Below, piece by piece: positions 1 to 11,098 of a stretch of DNA of 64,000 bases. The stretch covers positions 148,433,121 to 148,497,120 of the forward strand of contig CM056742.1 of assembly GCA_029851415.1 (NCBI GenBank), read 5' to 3'. Under the pieces are notes generated by a model. It saw nothing but the letters and a program-made list of their open reading frames with translations, was not told where the DNA came from and did not search any database. Both the position numbers and the translations under genes were made by a program. Source of the DNA: Eretmocerus hayati. Its lineage: Eukaryota; Arthropoda; Insecta; Hymenoptera; Aphelinidae. The first letter of the stretch is position 1; each line of letters starts with the position of its first letter.

Positions 1-1006
1 TGAACTAATTGATAGATAAATACTTAATCAGACATTTTTAATACACTGATTCTTTTATATCTCCTAAAGCACATATGCACAACCAGTGGACTGCACAGAC
101 CTGCACAAAAGCCTCAACATCCAAATTCGTCGTAGGATGTGTCATTACAACGCACCATCACCTTACTACATCTGAGTGAGTATGATGGGCCTCAAGCTTG
201 TGATGTAGGGGCCCGTCGTATCTCTCATACCAGGCGTGATGTGCTGTAATGGCAAGTCCTGCGTCGAACAAGCCATCGATCCATCCTCGACTCGCCTTGA
301 CTCGAATGCACGCCAATCGATAAGCTCATTCAGTGCTGCTGATATGTTGCTGCTGTTACTATTTGCTGGTGGCTTTGACACGGATTCAGGCAAGCGCCTT
401 CGTCGTTGGGATGCCATCACTAGATATCGCGTTTGCACCTTGATTCATCGCTTGAGCTTTCAGCGTGATCAATCGCACGAACGAGACAAGTTTATCGTGT
501 GCTGCTCTTCTTCGATAGATCTGATTTTCTTGAGTCTGATTGAGTTTGTAGCTTGTAGTCTTAGAAAACTTGTTTGCCATAGTTGGATTATAGTCAATGT
601 AATATTGATTTTCCCTGATGAATACCATCGTACGTTACTTATGGTGTATTAATTTTGTCTTGAACGATAATATTTGGGATGTTTCACTATGTTTGAATGA
701 TTTTATTGAAATTGACGCCTGGATCTCGTTGATCACCAGGAAAATCGTTCATTCTATTGTAAATTAAGCAAAAACTGATCATGTGACCAGATCTTTGAAA
801 AGATCAGGCTCATTGTTTCAATAGATCTATCTATCTAACTTTTCAAATTGTAACGACTTTCGATGGCTTTTTGCGGAGCTTGAGATGGATAGATTACTGT
901 ACGCAACTCCCAGAACTTACTGATGAGAATTGAATAGCTCTACTATGTAAATCCGTTTACAACACACTTATACATCGGCTTTGGAAACGATACTATTTTT
1001 GATACA
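1..1006. other. unique AT-rich DNA, no gene recognised
   Basis: The interval 236-652 is open on the plus strand for 138 codons. The peptide has no recognisable domain, and the antisense strand is also open over part of it. I see no repeat structure and no convincing exon. It could be intron or intergenic sequence. Confidence 0.4.
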
Positions 1007-1174
1007 CTAACGAGGGGAGCACCATCCTTGCGGGTCCTGGATCTTGACGAAACTTTGGGAATCATCTTGTTTTGGTGAGAAATGAAGGTACCCAAAAGGG
1101 TTTTGTCCAATGGGCCTCCTATCCCGAGATTCGTCAAGATCCAGGACCCGCAAGGTTGGTCCTCCCCTTGTAAG
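1007..1174. mobile_element. 168-bp MITE with CTWACAAGGGG-type ends
   Basis: The two ends are inverted repeats of roughly 45 bp. The left arm (CTAACGAGGGGAGCACC...) ends in a segment containing GGATCTTGACGA, and the right arm mirrors it and ends in GGTCCTCCCCTTGTAAG. There is no coding capacity. It belongs to the same family as the elements at 21837-22171, 40660-40997 and the relic at 61846, which share the CTWACAAGGGGAGGACC terminus. I could not identify a clear target-site duplication, so the superfamily is unknown. Confidence 0.75.
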
Positions 1175-1289
1175 TGCGAAAGTATCTATTTGACAAACTT
1201 AGCGAGGAAGAATCTTTTTCGCACTGATTTTCATTGACTCTCACAGTTTGTCAAAAAACACAGTCTTATACATGAGAATAAAACCCATT

Positions 1290-1398
1290 TTTCGCACTCT
1301 CGTGATTTTTCCGACCCTCGCCTTCAGCTCGGTCCGCAACCCCATCACTCGGACGCGGAAAAAAGTTTTTACACCCTTGTATCGAAATGTACTATTTT
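1290..1398. repeat. dispersed repeat, copy 1
   Basis: This segment resembles 1656-1765 in the same orientation. Both carry a CCTCGCCTnCnGCTC block, then ATCACTCGG or GTCACTCGG, then a TTTTTACACCC-like block and a TGTACTATT-like end. The motif TCTCACAGTTTGTCAAAAAA also recurs nearby, near 1239 and near 1418. It looks like a diverged dispersed repeat; no coding sense was found. Confidence 0.55.
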
Positions 1399-1655
1399 CG
1401 CTCAAATTATTCATCTTCTCTCACAGTTTGTCAAAAAATAGCATATCGTCAAAACTTCGGTACACCTTTACAGCGCTTCAGAAGCAACCAAATGAAATTG
1501 GCTCCACGACAATCAAAAGCTGCCATCGATTCTGATACGTTAGAATCCTATTCTTTCTTCTGGATTCGCTCACAGCGTTAAAAAGATGTACCAAAGTTAC
1601 CCCACGTGTACCAAAGATACCCGGTTTGACGGTACAATACGCTGCCGCAAAACCT

Positions 1656-1765
1656 GAATTTCGCTCCTTGTCGCAATGTTGATCCTCGCCTACGGCTCAG
1701 GCCGGAAAATGTCACTCGGAACACAAAAATCAACTTTTGCACCCGTGCATCATAATCTACTATTA
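1656..1765. repeat. dispersed repeat, copy 2
   Basis: Direct-orientation relative of 1290-1398, sharing the CpG-rich CCTCGCCTACGGCTC core and the downstream GCACCCGTGCAT block. Just upstream, at about 1585-1622, TGTACCAAAGWTACCC occurs twice in tandem. Confidence 0.55.
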
Positions 1766-1849
1766 TGTTTAATAAAAGAACACGAATGAATGAGGTGTGA
1801 GCGCGTGAGAAAATTTGAGCAGTATTTAGAGGATAATCATTGTTCAATT

Positions 1850-3700
1850 CTGTTTTAACTCGTGTTTCTCATATTCCAAATGGAGTAGAAACCTTAATTT
1901 TTAGCTACTAATTTGCAACACTCATGTCGGAATGCATCTTCATCTGTAAGTCAAGTTCCCAGTGACCTTCTCGATTTATTCTAGATAAAATTATAATGAA
2001 AAAGAAGATATGTAACTTGCTCGTTGCCGAGAAAGGAAATCAATCAGGGCCTGTACTTGATGCATTTTCATGTTTCCAGTTGACACTGAGATGAGAATGT
2101 TCGTTGTCTTATTAATTTAAATTGCTCCTACTCTACCTATTTATATGGACGTTGTACTCTTTTGACAACCAGAGATCAATTGAAGATGTGCTTTTGCTGG
2201 TAAAAAATTTCATTTCTAGCAAACAAATTCAGTGCGTTTAGGATCCTGATTTTTTTCTTTAATTCGCGTACAAATTCACAATGGACGTGCAAAATTTCAT
2301 TGCAATCTAGAACCTTTGATCACTTCAGCGATGAGCTTATCAATACTTGAACCTTTATAATTCACTGAGATTTTTTCCTAAGCATTGTTGTATTTTTAGA
2401 TCAGTAATCCATGGAATGCAATCTCACAATATGTAATGTCTAATTAGCAGAGTGACACATTCCCAATCATCGGTGGATTTTTCGCACATCGAATAGAATT
2501 GATGGAATATTAATCATGAAAGCTGTCGACATACACGCGGGAACTTGTCAATCTGATTTTCAAGTGTTGAACGCGGTCTTTAGTTACAATTTTGTGATGA
2601 ATGTACCAGATTGTTTAAGCACGGTGAAAATATTTCTGTGTTTCAGATCAATGTTCCATTCCATATCTGATTTCTTCTAACGGTTTCTACTCTCCAATTT
2701 CGGAAAACTACTCAGACTCATCTCGTCACCGTAACCCTCGGACAATCTTTCAAATATCAAATATCAATTATCAAATTCAAATATCTGCCATTCAAATCAA
2801 AACTCTCAATATACTGAGGATTTTGGTAACGTTGGAGACAGTTAGAGGCGTTATTTCATTGTTTCTTCCATCGATTATTGAATTCCATTCCCATCCACCG
2901 GGTTCTGATGGGGTAAATATTTTGTAAGGCAAAGTATACAATGCTAAGTTGAACCAACTTGCTCTCTTATGCACGAGCAAACTTCAAAGTGAATGAGTTT
3001 GAAACTCAAGTTTACGTGGAATAGCAGCAGAATATTTATGGAGTCAACAAAGTCACTCGAAAACTTTTCAGCAAAATCGCTCATCCGAGTAACCATCAGT
3101 TCGTGCAACAAGAACCATTGAATTTTGAAATACCACATCATCTCCTGATCTCTCACCATAACACGATCAATGCATCCAAATCGAGAACTAAATGCAAGTT
3201 GTAAGTCTCAAATCCGCTTCAAAGTGATAAATCACCCTTAAAGAGAAATAAACACCGGAATCACCCAAAAAAGGATTAAACTTATGTCACGGGCTCCATT
3301 CAATTTCAGGACTACGATTCCAAAGCGCTCGAGTAGCTTGGTTTTGGAATTTCGATCTAAAGCGATCGACCTCAATTCCAAAAAAATCGAGCCACCAATG
3401 CATCTTCTCATCAGATGAATGCGAGGATAGAAGTGTTAGCTGCATCACAAAATCAGGTATGTGAGTAACGAATTGTTCTGGAAATCCTTCAAGATCTATT
3501 TATGCACCGGCAAAAGTCTACAAAGCGTCTATTACAGCCGAACAATCGAAGGTTCACGCGACGAAGTAAACCATATATAGTAGATGCATAGAATAGAGTC
3601 TATGAGAGACGGGCACCCCGTGACGTTGCGTTGGATCGCTACACTTGAACGGCGTTATGGCGGCGTTATACTGGCTCTCTGATCGAACCAGCAGATACGA
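1850..3700. other. unique AT-rich DNA, nothing recognised
   Basis: No repeat, RNA gene or coding pattern is evident apart from short runs such as the CAAATATCAA-like microrepeats near 2751-2790 and a weak hairpin of TTCCAAA blocks at about 3300-3400. Open frames here are short, and none has exon-like composition. Confidence 0.4.
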
Positions 3701-3718
3701 GAGCTGACATATGTGGGA

Positions 3719-3838
3719 CTACCAGGTAGGCAAGCTTGATATTGCATCACACACTACGAGAGGTGGGTAAACTCGTGCATAGTATGCGGTTTGCAATTGT
3801 TGTTGCTGCTGTTGCTGTGTGAGCCGTGGATTATGCGG
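3719..3838 (-). CDS. possible Gln-rich internal or terminal exon
   Basis: The minus strand is open for about 39 codons directly after a potential AG acceptor (plus-strand CT at 3839-3840) and ends at a TAG stop (3719-3721). The peptide contains a run of six Gln followed by LQTAYYARVYPPLVV. The segment is GC-richer than its surroundings, as coding exons in insect DNA often are. A GT dinucleotide near the stop could instead serve as a donor. I do not recognise the protein. CAG/CAA runs also arise as microsatellites, so this is tentative. Confidence 0.25.
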   Translation of the reverse strand, partial: PHNPRLTQQQQQQQLQTAYYARVYPPLVVCDAISSLPTW

Positions 3839-3928
3839 CTAACTTGCAGGATTTTCCGCTTTGAATGGGGATTCGACGTAAGGAAACATTCTTTGAGGAC
3901 TTACCAATTCAAGTCTTGGAAGGGGTGT

Positions 3929-3940
3929 GGGGGGGGGGGG
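3929..3940. repeat. poly-G tract
   Basis: Twelve consecutive G residues. Similar homopolymers occur at 15960-15970 (G) and 18228-18242 (C). No function is implied. Confidence 0.9.
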
Positions 3941-4329
3941 TGCACTTCAAACTGATCACACCAAGTCAAGTATCTCATTTCGACTCTAAAGCCTATAGAA
4001 TGTTACTGCCCAGTGATCAATAGTGTATTTCGCACCGAGTTTCTAACTCAGATGGAAGCACAGCGTTATTTATAAATTGTCTTCAACGTATAACTTGTTA
4101 ACCTGTCAGATAATGGATCAGAAAAAGGCTTCTTCAAAATTTGATTTCAGGGACATTCATTTCCCAATGGTAAAATCGCCATGTAATGTGCACTTCCATC
4201 CATAAATTTTGGGACTGTGAACGCGCATGGTCACCCTCGCTCGAGATACTGATTACTCGAACTCTATGCGTCGCACACTGTGCGTCGGAGGACAATTTTG
4301 GAAAAAGCATCTTAGAGAATAGAACAATG

Positions 4330-4860
4330 CTAACCTATATTAGGTTTGCACGATTTTTGTCGACTCTTCTGAAGACCGTAGATGATAGTAGAAAATTAGA
4401 GAATTTTGAAATTTTTCACTTTCACTGATACACTTGTAGTTTTGACGCAAATGAATACATGGTTATTCTGGAAACGGCATCTTGTGAAACAGAAAATACT
4501 ATGTGTAGCTATCTTCTTGATTATTCTTTACGCCCCGCGTGTGAGAACGTATGAACTGTTACCAGAGATGATAGTAAAGTTTTTCATCGTTTTTTGTGCC
4601 GTTTTGGGGAAAAACCACGGTTTTGAGTATCTTGGTAGCTCATCACTTCTCACGCACAGGACGTGAAATCGAAAAATAGCTACACCTAGTATTTTTTCTG
4701 CCTTGCACGATGTCGTTTCCAGAATCACCATACATTTATTTGCGTCAGAACTACAGGTGTATCAGTAAAAGTGGAAAATTTGACAGTTTTCTAATTGTCT
4801 ACTAGCACCTATGGCCTTCGGAAGAATTGATGAGCATAATGCAAACCCCACGTAAGTTAG
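4330..4860. mobile_element. 531-bp hairpin (MITE-like) element
   Basis: Imperfect inverted-repeat arms of about 200 bp (4330-4540 and 4650-4860) flank a spacer of about 110 bp. Matching blocks include CTAACCTATATTAGGTTTGC against the complement of the right end, and TTTTGACGCAAATGAATACA against its right-arm counterpart. The open frames inside are consequences of the palindrome, not genes. It abuts the foldback element that starts near 4932. Confidence 0.75.
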
Positions 4861-4931
4861 GATTTTTTCTGCTCTTTAAGATGTTTTTCAAAAAACTTGT
4901 TTTCCCCCGCATGTATGCATATACTCTCTAG

Positions 4932-6021
4932 ACAAGGTGTCTCAAATTTAGTGCATTACCTGCAAGGGGTGGAAGTACTTCGAATTTCAGATCGGATGAT
5001 TTTTTTTATTATTTAAGAAAATTTCTTTTTCTTTTCCTCTCGATGCGAGATGGATCTCGTTGAGATCAGAATTCGTTGGAAAAGAGTATTACCCCCAAAA
5101 CCCGATTGAGAATCACCAATCTAGTACTAATGCAGTACCCGTCCAAAACCCAAGGGTCAGTTTCGCAAACAATTCTAGCGCAGATTTGAGCGGTACCACG
5201 GCAGTACTAGCGCGGTACTACCAGTTCGAGACTAATACGGGAGCTTCAGGACACTTTTTCGGATCTTGGGTGGTACCGCAACAGTACTAGGGTACCAGTT
5301 CAAAACTGCCATGGCTGGTTCGTAAGACTAATTCGACTGTACTAGTACTTCTGTGGTACAATTTGAGTCCAGGAGAAGTGTCGAGGATATGCTGTGTAAG
5401 TCTTGAACTGGCACTGCTACGCTAGTGATATTGTGGTACCATTCAAGTTCCGAGTAAGTGTCGTGAAGCTTTCTTATCAGACTTGAAATGTTACTGCTAC
5501 GCTAGATTTACTGTGGTATCATCCAAGCTCCAAAAAGGTGTCGTGAAGCTCCCGTATTAGTCTCAAACTGGTACTGCTGTGTTGGTACTATTGTGTTACC
5601 ATTCAAGTTCCGAAAAAGTGTCGTGAAGTTTTCTTATCAGTCTTAAACTGGTACTACCGCGCTATTATTGTTGCGGTACCATTCAGGGTCCGAAAAAATG
5701 TCACTAAGGTTTATCAGTCTCGAACTGATACTGCTGCGCTAGAACTACTGTGGTACCATCCAAGCTCCAAATGGCTGAAATCCGTGTTAGAACTGTTCGC
5801 GAAACTGCCCCTTGAGTCTTAGACTAGTACTGCATTAGTACAAGGTTGCTGATCCTCAATCGGGTTTTGGAGGAAATGCTCTTCTTCAAAGAATTCTGGT
5901 CTCAGCAAAATCCATTCATCATTTACGGAGAGGAAAGAAGAAGAAGAAAAAATCATCCGATTTGAAATTCGAAGTACTTTCACCCCATGCGGGGAAATAC
6001 ACTACTTTTAAAACACTCTGT
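4932..6021. mobile_element. foldback element with internal 80-bp repeats
   Basis: Long terminal inverted repeats of about 245 bp (4932-5185 and 5775-6021) enclose a tandem array. Shared arm blocks include GGAAGTACTTCGAATTTCA-like, ATCGGATGATTTTTT and AAAACCCGATTGAG segments. The architecture (long TIRs plus internal short-period direct repeats, no ORF) resembles the Foldback class known from Drosophila, but I cannot assign a family. No target-site duplication is obvious. Confidence 0.8.
5260..5775. repeat. 80-bp tandem repeat array
   Basis: The landmark ACTGCTACGCTAG-like segment recurs at about 5411, 5491, 5571, 5651 and 5728, giving a period of 77-80 bp. Each unit reads roughly: inverted GGTACC-like box, CATTCAAGTTCCGAAAAAGTG, TCGTGAAG, TTATCAGTCT, then back to ACTG. 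GGTAC boxes are enriched. The array forms the interior of the 4932-6021 foldback element. Confidence 0.85.
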
Positions 6022-6774
6022 ATAAGGTCTGAATGATTGCCATCTTGAGGAAGGGTGATTATGTGTTCACCATCTCAGAGTTTATGAGCAATAGTGTATG
6101 AGAATTGAAAAAATCTGAAGATTATTCCGCAACTCGGGGCCTACCTATCTAAATTTTTTTGACGCTGAACAAGTGGTCAAGGAACATAAGGGGCGATTCA
6201 CGTAAACTGTTCTAGCCTGCTTTTTGGAGGTTGAAACATGTACATTTTGAGCCATTCATAGAGGCCGTAGAATTCACGTAGAAAGAAATCAATAAGATCA
6301 TTACCGAGGTATTTTTGCCTCAGCTTTCCGATGGCTGGGTTTGTTTTTCGGATTTGCGCCACCATAACCTCAAAAGCCAACACTGAGTTTTTGAAATGGC
6401 AATAACTGAAAATTACCCCTTTTTTCAGGTCTTTCTGACATTTCCAATCGAAAGATCAGAAAATTTACATCGGAATAGCTCTCAAAAAAGTGGGGGTTTT
6501 TCGATTTCCACGAGGATTAGAGCAACGATGAAAGTACGAATGGTCATTTACGTGCAGTTTACCTTTCGCGGGAGTTCTGATGAGCCGTTCAATTTGACGC
6601 AGGGAAAGAATCAATTCAGTAATTATCGATGTGAGTATTTTGATCTCATCTTTCCGATGGAGAGCTTGGGTCTTACAATTTGGTTCACCATAAACTCAAA
6701 AAATGGAAATCACACATGAAAAATGTTTGAACTCAAACTAAGCTATTTTCTCGTCTTCTCGGTCTCCAAAACTG

Positions 6775-6945
6775 TTGAAGTGAAATTTTGACTCAAAGCT
6801 TGGAGTGATTCTCAGAATGACTCATATGGAGTGAAAATTTGACTCATAGGGAGTGAAACCACAGAAATGTTACATTCGCTCCAAGCTTGAGTCAATTTTC
6901 ACTCCAAGATGAGTAAAAATGACTCCTCACATTGAGTGGAATAGA
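6775..6945. repeat. GAGTC-rich hairpin repeat, left copy
   Basis: Alternating blocks such as TGACTCAAAGCTTGGAGTGA and CTCCAAGCTTGAGTCAATTT form a foldback of about 170 bp. A relative lies at 12735-12905 in the opposite arm of the large nested structure, so the repeat probably belongs to the shell that carried both copies. Confidence 0.6.
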
Positions 6946-7240
6946 TTTTTATAGGTTAGGGTATAATCCCAGAATGATTTGCGGGACTACTTATGAAGAA
7001 AGTGGAAAACTTTTCAATTTTTGAGTGATGCTCTATTCCGAGTTTCCTTTCGAAACACCACTTGGGTATATTTAAGAACTCGTATCGACCGTTCACAACC
7101 GTACATAGGCTTTCTTCATTGAAACATACCAAAGTCAAATTTGGTCTAATGGTTAAGGCGATGCGGTCACCGTGCACGCTGGAAGTTATTCCCACTTTTC
7201 TCCGATATTCTTGCGATTTGGACTGTACGACGAGAAGACG

Positions 7241-7458
7241 AATACTTATTATCATCTAACTTGAGTTCGTCTTCTCGTCGTTTAGCTCAAATTGCAAAAG
7301 AATCGGATAAAAAAGAGAATTACAATGTGCCTGTATTATAGGTTAGGAGGTGCCTGCGATCAAGTTCTTGATCAAGTTATTCCCACTTTTATCCAATTCT
7401 CTTGCGATTTGAGCTAAACGACCAGAAGACGAACTCAAGTTAGATGACAATAAGTATT
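7241..7458. mobile_element. 218-bp hairpin inserted in the left arm
   Basis: The ends are inverted copies of AATACTTATTATCATCTAAC / AGATGACAATAAGTATT, followed by the block TTGAGTTCGTCTTCTCGTCG on both sides. The right arm of the 7157-12562 element lacks it, so it is either an insertion in the left arm or a deletion from the right. The same hairpin sits inside the compact relative at 24896-25276, which suggests that it is an ancestral internal part of the family. Confidence 0.7.
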
Positions 7459-8103
7459 TATCTGGCGGCTGAAGGGGTTTCTGTAGGGGTTTCGGTGTCC
7501 CCGGATAAAACAAGGTGATTTCGATGTATTTTGATCCGCTGAATTCGAATTTCGATGGTAGAATGTCGCAAAGTGATGCAAAAGAAAGTTATTAACAAAT
7601 TTTTATAAACAATAGAAAATTTCTTTGAATTGACGAGAAAAAAATTTTTTTAGGTTATTTGAATGATTCTACGTCGAAAAGGTCTCTTGACATTTCTCAT
7701 GAAAATGCATAGTTTTCCCGGAAAAAATTCATGATGTTTTGAAAAAGTCGAAATTTTCAATTTTTGAGGGCCTACAGAACAGACGTGAGATGAGATTTTT
7801 TGATGTACCAAAGCTTAAAAGTTTCGTCTATGTATCCACTTTGAGTTAAACCAATGAAAACCCCGGAAAAATCTAACACGTCTTTGCAAGTTGACGGACA
7901 GTTTCCCATGTTTTCGATCCCATCAATGCGTAAATTCGAGCGGTTCACACCTCGTCGTTGGCTCGTTGGTGTTCCCACGTTACCTTAATCCATCCGGAGT
8001 CAACAATGGTTCCTTCGGACCATTTTCTACACTTGCTAACATCCCTCTGTACCGGAAAATCCCGGAAAATTTGATTTTCCAAATTTTCCGAGAATTTGAT
8101 CTT
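7459..8103. repeat. left copy of ~645-bp inverted arm
   Basis: Near-identical reverse complement of 11823-12465. It starts CTGGCGGCTGAAGGGGTTTC and runs to GAGAATTTGATCTT. Open frames in it (for example 7891-8115 on the plus strand) appear again in the other arm and have no recognisable domain. They are not annotated as genes. Confidence 0.85.
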
Positions 8104-9074
8104 TTACTAGAATAAATCACCATGCTTTATTCAACTTACACATACCACTGTTATCAATGATGAGATCACTTCAAGATATATGAAAACTCCTATTGTAATA
8201 AGATATGCACAAAATTTGATACGTGTGATTTTCCAATGATGTGTCAATAACATAATACATGATGAATGTGATGTATTAGTAGAGGGTGGGAGGTGTCAAA
8301 ACTCGTATTCCAACAGCGTGTTGTTGATCATGCTAGTGAGATCATTCAGAAATTCACTTCTTGTTAACGCAATAACTTCCATTACGATTCCAAGTTTGAA
8401 TTCTTTTCCATTCACGTGATTTGACATTCAATGCTTGGAGAGCTACAAGAAAGTCCTCGGAAGATTTCGGAGAACTTGTGTGATAGAATGCATCTAGTAC
8501 TCACCTTCTTCTGAAATTGAACTAAGTCGGTCAAAAACAATATCACGCCTTGAAGCAGCTGCATCTTTGATACGTTTTTTACAGTATGGTGTGCTGTAAA
8601 CTGAGATATTTTTCTTTCTCTTCTGACAAATAATACACAAGTTTGCATTAACTAAAAGACTCATATTGATCTCAATAGACTGCATAAACTGGACTGATTA
8701 GCATGTTCGGGCTGGCTGGCGGCTCGTGCTCCGACTCTGCAGTGAACACGCTTGAACAAGATCGTCACCGTCGGCGTTAAGCACGAATATAGTAGGCGCG
8801 CCAATTCGAAATTTCATAACGAAAGAGAATAACCTTTATGCACTATTTTTCTGTGAGAATGTTTTTCTTATGATTCAATTAAAGTCAAATCGAGGTCACA
8901 GCAGACTACCCATGAACATTGAGAATGCTCCGCAAGTTGTCAAGTCTACGAATTTATCAAATTTTGTGCATATCTTATTACGATAGAAGTTTTCATATAT
9001 CTTGAAGTGATCTCATCATTGATAACAGTGGTATGTGTAAGTTGAATAAAGCATGGTGATTTATTCTAGTAAAA
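8102..9074. mobile_element. 973-bp element with ~120-bp TIRs and a truncated gene start
   Basis: The ends are inverted repeats over about 120 bp (8102-8222 and 8955-9074), starting TTTTACTAGAATAAATCACC. It interrupts the left arm of the larger inverted repeat: the right arm reads continuously from GATCTT to CACTAC where the left arm has this element. It carries one short minus-strand open frame that looks like a first exon (8505-8685), so it is probably an internally deleted copy of a longer DNA transposon. Confidence 0.75.
8505..8685 (-). pseudogene. orphan first exon of an unidentified transposon gene
   Basis: The minus strand begins MQSIEINMSLL and reads about 60 codons to ...SSISEEG, where a canonical splice donor GTGAGT occurs (plus-strand complement 8499-8504). 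The peptide has a CIICQKRKK zinc-finger-like CxxC followed by a basic stretch and ...AAASRRDIVFDRLSSI. No downstream exons fit in the remaining element, so the gene is truncated. I do not recognise the family; the CxxC start is typical of many transposon-encoded proteins. The region upstream (8686-8950) is GC-richer and could hold its promoter. Confidence 0.45.
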
Positions 9075-9969
9075 CACTACAAAAAGGATTTCTCAAATGT
9101 ATTTCACTTCTCAAAACTGATTTTCTCGGAATGAGAATGAAATTAACGTCAGATCTCTTCAATCTAGAACTGATTGCTCTAGATGAGAAATTTCCTTCAA
9201 ATTTTGAGGAAAACATGTGCTCAAGACGTCAATTTGAGAAAAAATTGAAGTTCTCGAAAGAATTGTTTTCGAATTGAGAAAATGAAAATCTCGTACATAA
9301 AGAAAAGTTTTCTCAAAACTTATACCCGTATTGTGTTTACAATCTTCATAACTCCGGCGATGGGTTATAATGTTCCAAGGCACCGCTCATCTTGCATATT
9401 TTTTGACATAAGTCGAACACTGAGGTTGGTTGCAAAATTCCGTTACTTACGCGTGCGATATTCCCCGAGTGAAACATCATATGTATTCTGACCAAATGGC
9501 AACTTTGAGTCAGCACATCTCCGTTGACAGAAATTGATCGTTGCCGAGTTGGGGCGTACAAGTTTGGAAATTTTCCTACCATTCGAAATCATCTTTTTGC
9601 GAGCTAACGAGATCTGCCGCGGTGACGTGGAATCAAATTTTAGAATGGGTACGTAGTTACTTAATTTTTAGAAACTGCTTTGTGCAATTCAATGGCTCCT
9701 CTGTCCATGTGACTAACCTCAAACAAAACGTTGTTTTATATTTAATGAATGAATTTATCGTTCTTTCGAGCCACTTATAATCGTCGCGCTCAGGCGGCGA
9801 TCACAGTTTGACAAATGTCAAACTGCGACCTTCGAGGCTCCCACTTTCATAGTGGCTGCATCACGAAGGGATTTTTTATTTTTTTTGGATTTTTTAATTT
9901 TTTTTTTTTTTTTTTATTTTTTTTTTAATTTTTTTGTTGAAAGATTGACCAAGAGATGAAAAAATTCTT

Positions 9970-10042
9970 CCTCGGGCGGGACTTGAACCTCGCAATCTCC
10001 GGTACTCCGGACCGGCGCCTTAACCAATTAGACCACCGAGGC
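9970..10042 (-). tRNA. tRNA-like sequence (SINE head), copy 1
   Basis: On the minus strand a 73-nt cloverleaf can be drawn. The acceptor stem GCCTCGG pairs with CCGAGG with one end mismatch. The D stem GTCT pairs with AGGC (one G-U). The anticodon stem CCGGT/ACCGG is perfect with loop CCGGAGT (anticodon GGA, Ser-like). T33 is replaced by C, and the T stem carries a bulged A (GCG-A-GG against CCCGC). Box A (TGGTCTAATTGG) and box B (GGTTCAAGTCC) match Pol III promoter consensus. The flaws and repeated context argue for a tRNA-derived repeat rather than a working tRNA. Confidence 0.5.
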
Positions 10043-10401
10043 GATTGCGTATTCACTCGCTCGGGGAAGCCTTCTCTCATCTCTTGTGCCAATCTTTCGA
10101 TGCGGTCAGTCAAGGAACCATGACCATTCGAATATGCAAATTATATCGATAAGGTAGATCTCATCGATATTTTGACTCTATCGCTCGATTTGATGAAATA
10201 TATTTAATGAATGAATTTATCGTTCTTTCGAGCCACTTATAATCGTCGCGCTCAGGCGGCGATCACAGTTTGACAAATGTCAAACTGCGACCTTCGAGGC
10301 TCCCACTTTCATAGTGGCTGCATCACGAAGGGATTTTTTATTTTTTTTTGGATTTTTTAATTTTTTTGTTGAAAGATTGACCAAGAGATGAAAAAATTCT
10401 T

Positions 10402-10474
10402 CCTCGGGCGGGACTTGAACCTCGCAATCTCCGGTACTCCGGACCGGCGCCTTAACCAATTAGACCACCGAGGC
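10402..10474 (-). tRNA. tRNA-like sequence (SINE head), copy 2
   Basis: Identical to copy 1 over the 73 nt, including C33 and the bulged A in the T stem. It is part of the second tandem unit. It is framed by an imperfect inverted repeat of about 30 bp (AGATGAGAGAAGGCTTCC-like on one side, GGAAGAATTTTTTCATCT on the other, read on the tRNA strand). Confidence 0.5.
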
Positions 10475-11025
10475 GATTGCGTATTCACTCGCTCGGGGAA
10501 GCCTTCTCTCATCTCTTGTGCCAATCTTTCGATGCGGTCAGTCAAGGAACCATGACCATTCGAATATGCAAATTATATCGATAAGGTAGATCTCATCGAT
10601 ATTTTGACTCTATCGCTCGATTTGATGAAATATATTTAATGAATGAATTTATCGTTCTTTCGAGCCACTTATAATCGTCGCGCTCAGGCGGCGATCACAG
10701 TTTGACAAATGTCAAACTGCGACCTTCGGGGCTCCCACTTTCATAGTGGCTGCATCACGAAGGGATTTTTTATTTTTTTTTTGGATTTTTTAATTTTTTT
10801 GCAAAAAAGTTGGCTAATTGTTTTGCAAAAAGTGGCTCGAAAGAACGATAAATTCATTCATTAAATATATTTCATCAAATCGAGCGATAGAGTCAAAATA
10901 TCGATGAGATCTACCTTATCGATATAATTTGCATATTCGAATGGTCATGGTTCCTTGACTGACCGCATCGAAAGATTGGCACAAGAGATGAGAGAAGGCT
11001 TCCCCGAGCGAGTGAATACGCAATC

Positions 11026-11098
11026 GCCTCGGTGGTCTAATTGGTTAAGGCGCCGGTCCGGAGTACCGGAGATTGCGAGGTTCAAGTCCCGCCCGAGG
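11026..11098 (+). tRNA. tRNA-like sequence (SINE head), copy 3, inverted
   Basis: The same 73-nt sequence as the two minus-strand copies, here on the plus strand in the inverted unit. Because all three copies are identical, including the same structural flaws, they derive from one progenitor by duplication. The short open frame across it, repeated in each copy, is not a protein gene. Confidence 0.5.

Noticed and set aside
236..652. 138-codon plus-strand open frame
   Set aside because: No domain, several Cys/Leu-rich chance-like stretches and overlapping open frames on the other strand. Possible, but not supportable as a gene.
4406..4731. Two overlapping open frames on opposite strands sharing peptide segments
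   Set aside because: The similarity is due to the hairpin symmetry of the 4330-4860 element.
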